A stretch of DNA of 27,863 nucleotides from Coprinopsis marcescibilis (taxonomy: Eukaryota > Basidiomycota > Agaricomycetes > Agaricales > Psathyrellaceae): assembly GCA_004369085.1 (NCBI GenBank), contig ML210439.1, forward strand, positions 1-27,863, written 5' to 3'. Shown one piece after another: positions 1-9,877 of this stretch (position 1 is the first letter of the stretch; each line of letters starts with the position of its first letter). A program made the position numbers and the translations under genes. The notes beneath the pieces are model-generated. The model made no database searches. It was not told the origin of the DNA and saw only the letters and a program-made list of their open reading frames with translations.

Positions 1-599
1 GATTGCACCGTGTTGGCGCTGTTGGGTGCGAGATGCGTTGTGATAGGAGAACAGAGATGGGCTTGGCTGTTCACAGCCAAGTCCCAGTCTCTACAGCGCC
101 TTTAAATGTTCACTCAAATTTGGCCTCTGTTTGCAAGTCCCTCCGACTGGAACGGGCATTTCGATGCGGCACTTCATGAGTCAATTGAAGTTCCCCTGAG
201 ACTGGATGTACTACGTTCTGACCCTTGTTTTATCCATTCAAGTATCATGGTCGCCATGAGTCTCTCACTGACTTGGACTAACTCGGACGGCCACAGCATA
301 CACGATTCAACCGGCGACTTCCGTGCCAATTCAATGTACTACTGATGGGGGCACAGTGACCAGGGGGCCGGCAACTACCAGCTGCGCCGCCATCGTGCGA
401 CATGGTTCAGAGTAACGGGATATCCATGATACGGTATGCCCCAATATGATGGCAACAAGGGCCTACGCCAGGTCCACATACGCTGGAAAGAGTTGGTGGC
501 TGACCTACTTATGAAGGACCGGGGGTTTGAACAATCTCGCATTTTCCTCCCAGGGACCCCCCAATTGCCCGCGTCACTGACGCCAGCATTCCAACAACT
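1..599. other. Left-edge gene-free stretch
   Basis: I see no convincing coding exon here; the short open frames have no recognisable motif and no paired splice sites. The only structure noted is an inverted repeat at 59-85. The right part should hold the promoter of the first 7TM gene, but no clear TATA box stands out. Confidence 0.5.
59..85. repeat. Short inverted repeat (hairpin)
   Basis: An arm of about 12 bases (GGGCTTGGCTGT) is followed after a very short loop by its reverse complement with one extra T. It could fold as a hairpin in DNA or RNA. No gene end is visible next to it inside the window, so its role is unknown. Confidence 0.4.
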
Positions 600-2024
600 A
601 TGTTCCTACAGCCTCCACCCGAGGTTGCCAATGCGTATGCTGAGCAGCAGTTCGAATATAGGGTTTATTATCTTCTTTGCTTTTGGGTTGAGGTGTGGCA
701 CGAATTTCTCCCATTCTGCATAAGATCGCCTTCAGGCTTCATGATTGCTACTAACACAAGTTCACTCCAGTCGCTGCTGTATGGTATATATCTTTGCGTG
801 TTCATTGCAGCCATGAATATCATGCTCAGGAAGCGAGCTCACAACACCACATCGTCAAAGGTCTTCCTCATTGGCGTAGTTAGTTTATTCGTGCTGATCA
901 CGATACACAACTGTGAGTGCATAAGTGAAGGATATCGAAGGCAGTTCTATCGAAATACTTACGCTTACCATGTGTAGTCACAAATGTACACAGGATGATT
1001 CAGGCCTACGCTTATGAAACCTCGTTTGCGTACCCTGCTATATTTTTGAGAGATCTGAACAATTGGGACTGCTTCGCCTTTCCTGTCATACTCGCGTTGG
1101 TTATTTGGATAGCCGATATTCTTGTCGTGAGTCATTTACCTCGCTCCATATTCAGATTGCGTTGTGAACGTTTACGTGCGCTAGATTTATCGTTGTTGGC
1201 TCGTCTGGAAGAAAAGGTCATGGGTCATTGTCGTTCCTGTTCTCTTGCTTATTGGTAGCTTAGGTACGTGTCGTTCTTTTGAAACAAAGGTGTACTAACG
1301 CAACATATACATGGTAGTCGTCCAGGGAATTAACTTGACGTGGATGGCAAACCCTAACCGTCGGAGCATTCCTGTCACATATGGTTACTTGTACTGGACG
1401 CTCCGCCTAAACTTCCCCCTCGCCTTCTGCCAAAATGTCATCACCACTGGCTTAATTGCTTTCAGAATCTGGAAACAACACAGGCAAACGAAGAAAGTGG
1501 GCTTGACCATTTCAAGCGGCGTCAATCTCCTCTCTATTGCTCGCATAATAGTCGAGAGTGCCTTCATATACACTAGCATTCTCTTGGCTATGATTATACT
1601 CCAGTTCAGTCATGCATCAAGCGTAATCCTACAGCACGCCTTGGTCCCCGTCACAGGTCTGTTCGTTTTTCCCGGACATGTATGCGTTGTACGAAGAAAT
1701 ATTGACCTCAGATTATGCAATACAGGAATCGTCTTTCTCCTCATCGCCATTCGCGCACACTCGGCACGTACTGAGAGCTCTGGACTCTCCAGCGTGCCTC
1801 AAAGGTCCATGGTGCCCTCGTGGATTGGCGGAGACAACCAGGGCAACGGTGTATCTAGTACGAGGCGTGCTAGCATGCCGATGGTCACTGTCACAGAGGA
1901 ACATCACCTTGACGATTTCGTCGACTTAAAGTTTCGCTCGGGTGGTAAAGGGCCCTCTCCAGCGTTGGAGACCATCGATGAAGGGCTCAACGAGAGCAAA
2001 GAATTCAAACCGCATGTTGTATAG
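600..2024 (+). CDS. Seven-transmembrane protein, tandem copy 1
   Basis: Predicted plasma- or endo-membrane protein of 366 residues; function unknown. Six exons: 600-692, 771-912, 978-1126, 1185-1263, 1318-1656, 1726-2024, all with GT-AG introns; the fourth intron has a perfect TACTAAC branch site. About seven hydrophobic helices are visible, including the segments around FWVESLLYGIYLCVFIAAMN, SLFVLITIHNF, LALVIWIADILV and VESAFIYTSILLAMIILQFS. The charged, probably cytoplasmic tail carries TEEHHLDDFVDLKFRS. The start ATG at 600 matches the start of copy 2 (M-x-LQPPPEVA). The 3-978 acceptor is the AG at 976-977, not the CAG 17 nt downstream, because only the former keeps frame in both copies. 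The topology resembles GPCR-like fungal proteins, but I recognise no ligand or G-protein signature. Conserved exon lengths with the neighbour show it is a functional duplicate rather than a relic. Confidence 0.82.
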
Positions 2025-3730
2025 GTTTGTTTTCGCGAACTGAAGCACTGTGAGTATCTTAGATAGAGTTTGTCCTAAAAGCGTTAATTTATGCAATGTA
2101 ATTCGACGAGAGTCCGACATGTTCTTCTCAAAACCCCGTCGCCTAAAGGGCAGCTTAACGTGACTGTCATAATGAACCATATTGGTCTATCACTGAAGTA
2201 CAAGCATTCGGAGTCCATCGCCCTTAAAACTAGGTAAGTTTCGACTTTCAAGGACCCGAGTACCACATAGATAGTCTAGTAGCATACCACTGTAAGTTTC
2301 CAGAGAGAGATAACTACCACTCGGCTTTCTCATGTTAGACGTGACAAAAATAGCCAAGTTCTACATATCAGGTAACTTCAATTGATGGATGGATTTATTC
2401 AGTCCTTGATGTTAGACTCCGTTTCTCTCTTGATTCTGATCGTTGCGGATATGTACCTCCAAAGGAACTCAAGCAAATTCCACATCTAGCATGGCACATT
2501 GCCAATCGTGTCCTCATCTACTCTCTGACGGTGCAAATCATCGTTATTTATATATCGGCGCCCTTCGGACTCTGCGGGTATGCTCTGAATGTTCAAGACT
2601 TTTGATTAGAATCTAACAGAGCATAACTAAGCTTCTTGGATCGCTCAAAGTGCATGGGGCTCTAGCCTCTGTTGCTTCCGCCGCGGAACTCTCAAGTTGA
2701 CAGGCTGCATAGTACTGATGAGCGGCATGCATAATCGCAGCTCCGGTGCCCTAAATACCGTGTCTCTAAAGGTGAATGCATGCATATCAAAGATCAATCA
2801 TTCGGGAAGGGCGTGGAACATATCCTGGCAAGACAACCTCAATTTTCATCGTGCATGGTCCTATCGGGAACTGTTCTCCGCCTTGTCCCAATTCCACAGG
2901 AACCGGATTTCGCGGTGAAGGATATATGCCCTGAAGGGGATCAATGCATTCCGAGAGAGTTATAGAGATCAAGCGCCACCGACAGGGCCGTGATCCCAAC
3001 AAACCTGGTCTTTGGAGGCATTGCCGCCTTGAAACGTTTCCGCAAAGATTCATGGGAAAGGAGAAAATCGTTATCACATCTTTGTTCGATGGTGTACATA
3101 TGTATAAGTGGAGCGCAGTGCGTAGCGCGGTCGGTGTGCTCGCCGTAGACAGTCTGCACCGACGAAGACTGCGCGTATGCGCTGGAGGAGACTCCAAGTT
3201 TGACGCAGTGCGCCATATTTGCTTGATTCTATGTAGCAATGGTCTTCCCATGAACGTATTGATTCTTCCTGTCAACCTGCCCAGTGGTAACAGGGCAAAC
3301 ATCATCTCGACTCGTGCATAGGTAACCTTCCTGGGCATCATATGTGTTTGGCTGCAGAAATCCAGGAGCAGCGATGGTGAAACCAAGCCCAAGCCCAAGC
3401 CCCTGTACATCGAGCGGCGGTGACATTCTGATCTGTCGGATTCTCGGAGATAATATACGGTAGACAGCCCCACGATCGTGAGGGAAGCATTTCCCAGAAA
3501 GTCTACTTTACGAAACTGATGTTAGCCAATGAGATGGCATTGCAGCGCTCAGGTGTAAGTAGGTGGGGATATATCCGGAAAGAGTCTGCGTCAAGGGCCT
3601 ACTTCCAAGGAAAGTAGGAGCTTGACGGAATGATTTCGTATTTATGTCATAGACTGGATAAAGGTCAGCTTGAACCACTTCGTCTTTCCCCAGGCCCCCT
3701 TTCTCAAATTGTAAGAGTAGCTGTGAAGCA
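2025..3730. other. Spacer between the 7TM paralogues
   Basis: About 1.7 kb separate the two tandem copies. Apart from the decayed fragment at 2394-2604 I find no exon I can support. A 228-codon open frame on the minus strand (2787-3473) and a 125-codon frame on the plus strand (2944-3321) overlap each other, have no recognisable motifs and no splice signals of quality, so I treat both as chance. Confidence 0.45.
2394..2604 (+). pseudogene. Decayed transmembrane-protein fragment
   Basis: Two adjacent stretches read like one membrane protein but in different frames. The first runs from ATG 2409 (MLDSVSLLILIVADMYLQRN). The second starts at 2483 (HLAWHIANRVLIYSL, then TVQIIVIYISAPFGLCGYAL) and stops at 2604. 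The frame changes near 2480. The pattern (helix, aromatic/basic loop, NRVLIYSL helix) is reminiscent of the fungal DUF6534-type membrane proteins, but this is from memory and uncertain. It has no start or end that I can place, and it is not a piece of the flanking 7TM paralogues by eye. Confidence 0.4.
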
Positions 3731-5144
3731 ATGCCGCTGCAACCCCCGCCCGAGGTCGCCAGTCATTATACAGGCGAACAGTTCCAATTCAAGGTGTATT
3801 ACCTCCTCTGCTTCTGGGTTGAGGTATGCGCTATTTCTCTATTCCCAAAGTCTCCCTTGGAACCGTTTCTGACGCTTGGCTGAACTTAAACAGTCCCTCC
3901 TGTATGGCGTATACTTCACGATGTTCATTGCGGCCTTGAACATCATGCTTCGCAAGCGCACGCTGAACACTATGCCTTCAAAGATATTCCTGGCTGGAAG
4001 CTTCAGTCTTTTCGTTTTGATTACGATACATAACTGTGAGTGAATTTTTGTGGAGTGCGATAGAGAACTAATACCTGTGTTTTGAAGTTTTGAATATTTA
4101 CAGGATGCTCAAGGCGTATGCGTACGAGACCTCTTACGCATACCCTGTCACCTTCCTGAGGAGCATGAACAACTGGGATTGCTTTGCGTTCCCACTCATC
4201 CTTGCACTGATTATCTGGATCGCCGACATCCTCGTTGTGCGTCCCCATGCCACCCTTGTTTCCGTACCTCACTAACAACGTTTGCCTTTGCCAGATTTAT
4301 CGATGCTGGCTCATATGGAAGAAAAACTACTGGGTCATCCTCCTCCCTATCCTATTGTTGCTCGGGAACGTGGGTGCGTAGTTTAATTCCTCATATACCC
4401 AAGCAACGTAAGTACTGACACGGCCGTCCTCGGACTCAGTGGCCCAAGGAGCTAACATGGCGTGGTTCGGGAACCGGAACCGCAATAGCATCCCCGTCGA
4501 CCGGGGGTACATGTACTGGATGCTCCGACTCAACTTCCCTCTCGCGTTCTGCCAGAACATTCTCACCACCGGCCTCATCGCGTATAAGATATGGAAACAG
4601 CACCATGAGACGAGGCAGGCGGGGATGACCGTCTCGGGCGGCGTCAACCTCCTCTCCGTGGTGAGGATCATGATCGAGAGCGCTTTTCTGTACACGAGCA
4701 TCCTCTTGGTGTTGATCATTCTCCAGTTCAGCCATCCTTCGGGTGTTATTCTGCAGCATGCGTTGGTCCCCCTTACAGGTTAGTTCGATCATTAATGTAG
4801 CTTTGAGGCCGGTTGTGTGCGGCGGAGATGAGTTGGGTGCTGACTTTGGTTTGATTTATACAGGGATTGTGTTCCTTCTTATTGCTATCCGGGCGCATGC
4901 GGCTCGGTCGGAGAAGTCGGGCTTCACAAGTGCAGCAAATGGGTCCATGATACCCTCTTGGGTCCGCGGGGACTTCGAGAGCAAGGGGCGCTCTGGCAGA
5001 CATAGTGGCACTATGCCTACAGTAACAACTGTCACGGAAGAGCATCGTCTCGAGGACTTTACCGACGTCAAGTTCCGTTCTGAAAAAACTACGATAGACG
5101 GCAGCTTGAACGGGAGCAAGGATGGTAAATTACATGTTGTGTAA
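3731..5144 (+). CDS. Seven-transmembrane protein, tandem copy 2
   Basis: Predicted membrane protein of 360 residues; function unknown. Exons: 3731-3823, 3894-4035, 4088-4236, 4295-4373, 4440-4778, 4864-5144. The first five exons are 93, 142, 149, 79 and 339 nt, exactly as in copy 1; only the last differs (281 versus 299 nt). About seven hydrophobic helices are visible, for example FWVESLLYGVYFTMFIAALN, LILALIIWIADILV, WVILLPILLLLGNVV and FLYTSILLVLIILQFS. Highly conserved between copies are the loop HNF-x-N-[IV]-[HY]-RM, the segment KAYAYETSYAYP, the motif MNNWDCFAFP and the tail TEEHRLEDFTDVKFRS. Coding GC is higher here than in copy 1, suggesting the copies have diverged for some time. The acceptor for exon 3 is the AG at 4086-4087; using the CAG further on would cause an immediate stop. 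Confidence 0.85.
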
Positions 5145-6324
5145 GTCATAATCGTTGAGATGTTTTATCTAGTTATAGTTTAGGTGGGGTTCGTCTGTAT
5201 TTTTGCATACCGAAATGAAGACGTATGGAGTACGTGTTCACAAGTTCTTTCTCCGTTCTCACAGCGTTCAACCAGATATGAAACATCGAATGATTAAATA
5301 AAGAGGAACGGCATGTACATAATACGATACTCGTATCTATGGTCAGGCGATGATCATCCTACGAAAGGGAATAAATGCCATGACCTAATTAAGGAACGGT
5401 AGTTGTCGCAATACCGTGTATATGAGCTTGTATGAGCTCGACTGACTCCTCGCACGGAATTCAAACTTGAGAGATGGTGTTCATTGATGCTTCCGTGTCT
5501 GTCAAGAGACAAGAAGACGAGAACCGTAGGTTGGGGTCATTTTAAGCTCAAAGTGAGGTGGAAGTGCCCGTCAAGAGAATGATGAAGTTGATACAATGTA
5601 GCAGCAGTGCAAAGGTGTGTATAAGTTAAAGCCGCCGCTCTGGTTGTTCCTGGCACATGGCCAGCATCCAATAGCGGGGTTCATACGACTGGCCCAGATT
5701 CTTACTTCGAGGCCAAGCACGGGACCGATATTCTCGTTGCAAAGCTTTACTCGAATGATTTGGAAACCGTCGAAACTCAGAAGTGGCATCCCAACGACTT
5801 GAGCCATAATTAAATAGTTCGCTCCTGTCCTCGGGAAAGAAGAAACATACGACTTGATCTCATATATGCGGTCACTCTCAAGCTCTCATGTCCCCAGAAT
5901 CAAGATTCAATCACAGACAAAAACAATCCTCGACGGAAAGAGGCCTCAGAGAACCCCAGGTGTTACTCCCCGTCGGTGAAGAGATAAGATTTGCCATACG
6001 ATTCAATTCCCCATCTGAGGAGCGAGCGGCAAGAATAGACGGGGGTTCAGATTAGACTTTGAAAAAGCAGAATTCGGAGGTCTGGAGATCCGAGTTTGCC
6101 GAACGAGCGGAAAAGAATGCGTCGCGAACTCAAGTCTTGAAGCAGGTACTGACGGAGAAGGCTGTCAATCAGTTGAGCACGGACCATTCAAGTCGCGCCT
6201 GCAGTGGTGATAATTGGGGGCGATACGCCGAAAAGGACAGGCGGAGGAGCAATGGAACATGTTTGGTAATGGAAAAGGATAGGGGCGCACGGACCATCAA
6301 TTGCACAGGCCGGTCCCATGAATC
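5145..6324. other. Gene-poor stretch after the 7TM pair
   Basis: I find no supported exon. Overlapping short open frames on both strands (for example around 5571-5807 and 6059-6355) carry no motif and no convincing intron borders. If the TATA box at 6406-6413 is active it would transcribe leftwards into this stretch, but no conserved reading frame follows it. Confidence 0.4.
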
Positions 6325-6619
6325 GTTCAGTCGAACGGAGATTACAGAGGAGTGAGTGGGAAAAGCAGAGGGACTGTGTGGGGATGCTACGTCGAGGAAG
6401 CCCATCTTTTATACGCTAGTGTATGGATCATGGGCGGGATGACAGTCGACGTCGTGTTTGTCAATGTTGGGATCTGCGGAGATAAGGTGCGGAGGGAACA
6501 CCAGAAAAGGTTGGTTCCGTCAGGTCCGCGGATGTTAACGTTGGATCGACAGACAAAGAGCCCGCTCTTTGCCAGTGTCGGTGACCAGGTCCGCTTCCCG
6601 AACAGTCCGAGTGTGTCGC
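6325..6619 (-). repeat. Dispersed promoter-like repeat, copy A
   Basis: The reverse complement of this segment aligns over its whole length with 24865-25160, at roughly 80% identity by eye with a few small gaps. The best-conserved blocks are TTCGGGAAGCGGACCTGG-type sequence at one end, CTTTGTCTGTCGATCCAACG in the middle, ACTAGCGTATAAAAG with a TATA box, and CCCCACACAGTCCCTCT just downstream of it, followed by CACTCCTCTG. Similarity stops sharply at both ends. It looks like a duplicated core promoter with its start region, or a remnant of a mobile element (such as an LTR) that carries one. Confidence 0.8.
6406..6413 (-). promoter_or_regulatory. TATA box in repeat copy A
   Basis: TATAAAAG on the minus strand, preserved together with ten or more flanking bases in copy B. 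A CACAGTCCCTC pyrimidine-rich block lies about 25-35 bases downstream, at the spacing expected for a transcription start. No clear gene follows on that strand. Confidence 0.5.
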
Positions 6620-6642
6620 CCCCTGCTGCTAGGCAGCAGGTT
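6620..6642. repeat. Hairpin at the border of repeat copy A
   Basis: CCTGCTGC, a three-base loop and GCAGCAGG form a perfect 8 bp stem at about 6622-6640; flanking C and G runs could extend it imperfectly. It sits exactly where similarity to copy B ends, which may be chance or the trace of an insertion or excision. Confidence 0.45.
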
Positions 6643-6990
6643 ATGAAGGGGGGCACAGTAGGGGATGTGGTCTCCGATTTTGTTCGCATGCCCTATGACT
6701 GGTGAGAGGTTCACTCCACAGCCTGCACCACGGCCCTGACAAACACCATCTCCAGCGAAAGAAACCATCCTACCTTTCTTGTCGACTCCGACCATACGTT
6801 CTTGGTTCGTACCTCGAATCCCGAATGGCTGCCCGGCCGTTCGCACCAGCTGTGTGATGCCATCGACATTCTCCTCCGACCTGCCTCAGAGAACTCTGCA
6901 GAAGAAAGAAAGCACCAAGGCACAGTGAAGCTGGGTTCAGGAACCTTCAGAATATCTGGCAGGAAATACATGTGTACTCTCCTTTCGTAG
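6643..6990 (+). CDS. Candidate small protein or 3' gene fragment
   Basis: Two exons, 6643-6701 and 6756-6990, joined by a 54 bp intron with GTGAGA donor, CTGAC branch site and CCAG acceptor, give 97 residues with a TAG stop. The protein contains SDHTFLVRTSNPEWLPGR, QLCDAIDILLRP and KHQGTVKLGSGTFRISGRK, which read like genuine globular coding sequence rather than chance. I do not recognise the family. The start at 6643 is the first ATG downstream of the hairpin and repeat; an upstream exon lost or hidden by the repeat insertion is equally possible, so this may be the surviving 3' end of a longer gene. No signal peptide or membrane helix. Confidence 0.38.
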
Positions 6991-7108
6991 TATCTTCCGG
7001 CATCGCGCAAGGTGGTGTCAACCAACAACTTTATGCAACAATTGGGATATAAATTGATGGCATTTAGTTCGAAATGGGCCATTACAGGCACATGTTGGTA
7101 TATAATAA

Positions 7109-7472
7109 CTACAGCCTCTCGATCATGTCCCGATCATGAGTGGGTAAAATGACTTCGTTATCGCTGTTTGCACCCAGCTGTGAGTCGTCGAGCCGGCTGT
7201 AATTTGGAAAGTTGGACATGGCATCCTTGGGCGAGTAAACAGGGTTCAAGGCCTTTACAACGGCGGTTTTCTGGCGAATGTTCAAGACGGACGCGATAAC
7301 GAAGCTGCATGGATGGTTAGAACGAATATACGGGGAAACCGGTGACAGATGGGAAAGGATCCATAAGAAATGATGGCGTCCACAGATACAACTGGCATGG
7401 AATGACGACAGTCAAGCGATAATAATAGGTCACGTACGGGTCGCTCGATCCTTCGCCAAAAGATGCATACAT
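7109..7472 (-). CDS. Candidate small protein (76 residues)
   Basis: Exons 7472-7438 and 7304-7109, joined by a 133 bp intron (GTACGT donor, TCTAAC branch, ATGCAG acceptor), keep a single open frame of 77 codons including the stop. The protein starts MYASFGEGSSDPF and continues with VIASVLNIRQKTAVVKALNP, then a polar tail SRLDDSQLGANSDNEV ending DRDMIERL. The second exon looks clearly coding. The first exon has an acceptor (GATTGCAG) just upstream of the ATG, so the true gene may extend further 5' through an exon I could not phase. Family unknown; it may be the C-terminal tail of a larger protein. It lies downstream of, and in the same orientation as, the nuclease-kinase gene. Confidence 0.38.
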
Positions 7473-7674
7473 CCGACAATCTGCAATCGAAGGATGACAA
7501 CGGGGTCGCGCGGGTGCGAATTGGTTGTTCCCTTTCTTTCCGGCTGTGTCCTACCTTACTTGGACTTTGTTGACTGCATTTATGTCTGTCTAATATAACA
7601 GTGACATTTAAACCGGTTTGATCAATTGGGTAAACGAATACACTTTTCTGAAGAGGGAGGAAGCGAAAGAGAGA

Positions 7675-9877
7675 TTAAGACTTGAACCGATCTAGCGTGT
7701 TGCGAAGGATTCGTATATCGTCTTCTCGGCGAATCTTCAGATCGCCAATGATCCGGCCAGCCATTAACTCGGGATTCAGATTTGACGTTGGGTACACAAC
7801 CTCCCCATCCTTACCTCCCCAGTCGAAATCGATCAACCAGAATTGTTCGTCAGCACAGAGGATATTGACGTTTCGTAGGTCACCATGTACAAAACCTTCT
7901 CCGTGAAACTCTTCGATCAGTTCCATCAACTGCCTCTCAAACTGAGCGTTTTCGAGGGCGACCACATCCTGGAGGTATTCCATCGCAATCCCATACCACC
8001 CACCAGGAAGGTACTCGAATCCTAGGATTCTTGGTGCATGACCCTTGCTGAAGCGGAATGCGTGCAGGTCAATGCAGTACGTTCGAGAAAATTTGACAAG
8101 AATCAAGGCTTTTGAGTCCGGGTTTTCACTAGTGTGGGCAAAGTACAGCTGCCGATAGTCTTGCCTACTGGGATGGTACCCGGCGATTTGGAACTCGATG
8201 TACTCGCCAGGCACGCCATGTTTCTTTAATTTGGATACTGCAGGGAGGCTGTAGGTCTTTCTGGGGATAGGCGGAGGCGGGGTGTGGAGGTGATGCTCGA
8301 TATCGCCAAGCATAAAGACTTGCAGCGCGCACGCAGCCGCAAAGGCAGCGTACAGCACTTCCCGTTCCCAGCCACTGCTTGCGGACCGAAGACAAGACAA
8401 TGCGGGGGTGAGGCTGACGACCCGATACTGGTGACCAAGTAAGATGATGGCATAAAATCTGACTTCATGCCCTGGAGGAGTCGGGTGTTAAACCACAGGT
8501 CAAGGACGTCATTGAGGGCTCACTCACCAATAATAGTGATTCCTAGGCATGGCATCCTCCACTGTTCGAGCAAGACTCGTGCAGCAGGCATCATGGAATT
8601 ATGAAGCCGCCCAACGTATGCCGCAGCCTCAATCTGGGGAAGCGCTTGAATCCCGGCCTGCTCGTTTTTTATCTCGATGACGTTAAGCGGCTGGCCATGT
8701 CGTCCAACGCTATGGCCATCTGACCCAGCTGTGCCAATAAAGGCCGGATGGACTGAAGGAATCGTTGCGCCAACATGGGCAGAGAAGATGCCGTTGAGGT
8801 GAGGTAGTGCTGCGTCCCGCCGGTCGTTCTCTGTGGGGTAGAAGCAAGACATGGCTTCCGCAAACGCGTCAACGCTTGATCTACACTGCTCGATGTTGAT
8901 CGCTTCACGGCAGGTAATGATATCCTCAAAATGCCCAAATCCATGGTAGAGGAGCGCTATAGGTGCAACGTCAACGTCGGGGGAAGGACGATCGTCCAAG
9001 ATCTTCTGGGAAGGGTTCTGTTGTAGGCTCTTGTACTGAGCTGGTTTTGCGATCTGTGATGGGGCCAGGTCGATGAGTTTGGCGCGCTTCAGGAGATCGT
9101 ACTGCAACAGAGAGGGAGAAGCTGCACGTTTGAGCCCTGGTTGAAAGGGAATGAACACAGGGAAAATGGCAAGTCGTCGGAAGAGCTCACCAGTGGGCGC
9201 ATGTACAAAAACATGGATTTCACTGTCTCGAATATCCTCGAATATCGCCGAGATCTTTCGGGCAGGCGAGAGTTTCTCTTGCTCGTCAATTTTGAGGGCT
9301 GGAAGCCTATCCAGGTCATCGTCAACGGGTAGCGGATTCTTGGGCTTGAAGAGTTGCATGTCGGTTACGTCGATATGTGCGAGACAGTTCCTCTTCTGTT
9401 TGATCAGGTCTTTGAGGACGTTGACATTCTTGCTGGGAGCGATCTCGATGGTTAACATCTTTTCGAAAGTGTCGCCAAACATGAGGCAGTTCAAGGAGAC
9501 AGTATTTGCAGATTCTAATCTGTCAGGAGAAGAAAACGACGGGATGTGGCTGACGCTCACCGGTTGGCTTCACCGCGATGACATGGACGGTCATCCAGGA
9601 GTGGGTCTTTGAAGACAGTTGAGATCTTTGCAAGCGGCAGCCCGAGTTCCTCTGACCCCTCAACGGCGAGGGGTTCTCGCGCCTTGGGAACCTCGTCGAG
9701 AGGAAGCGAAACCTTGAAGAGTTGTATGTCCTTCGCGGCGGTACCCGTATACCGTGGCAGCTCTGCTTTGATCGAGGCTTTGAGGGCAAAGACAGTTTCG
9801 TTTGGAGCGATATCAATGGTGAATATCTTACCTGGCCCGTCACCAGAAACGAGGCAGTTGAGAGTGATAGATGACAT
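7675..9877 (-). CDS. Crinkler-type double-header nuclease-kinase protein
   Basis: Three exons, 9877-9561, 9519-8528 and 8471-7675, give 701 residues. Residues 1-~105 and ~110-215 are two copies of the Crinkler (CRN) ubiquitin-like header; both carry an SLNCL/TLNCL start, an [IT]I[DE]IAP strand, a [MI]QLFK motif and an AKIS-type block. Residues ~290-437 match a PD-(D/E)XK nuclease: Asp ~373 in GSDGH, the E-x-K pair ~388/390 in VIEIKNE, and a Q...Y helix ~401-407. Residues ~450-701 form a kinase-like domain with Lys ~563 (LVKF), catalytic loop HGDLRNVNIL (~632) and metal-binding DFD (~651), so key residues are retained. Family knowledge: Crinkler-header proteins often pair nucleases with other modules and some act as effectors or in conflict between genomes. 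Whether this one acts inside the fungus or on a partner is unknown. No signal peptide is visible. Confidence 0.8.

Noticed and set aside
978..1000. Non-canonical intron in the 7TM genes (apparent GT-CA or TG-AG border)
   Set aside because: It seemed necessary if the later CAG was the acceptor, but the upstream AG gives a canonical intron and keeps frame in both copies.
2787..3473. 228-codon open frame on the minus strand between the 7TM genes
   Set aside because: The translation is Arg/Ser/Cys-rich without motifs, overlaps an opposing frame of similar quality, and has no conserved start or introns.
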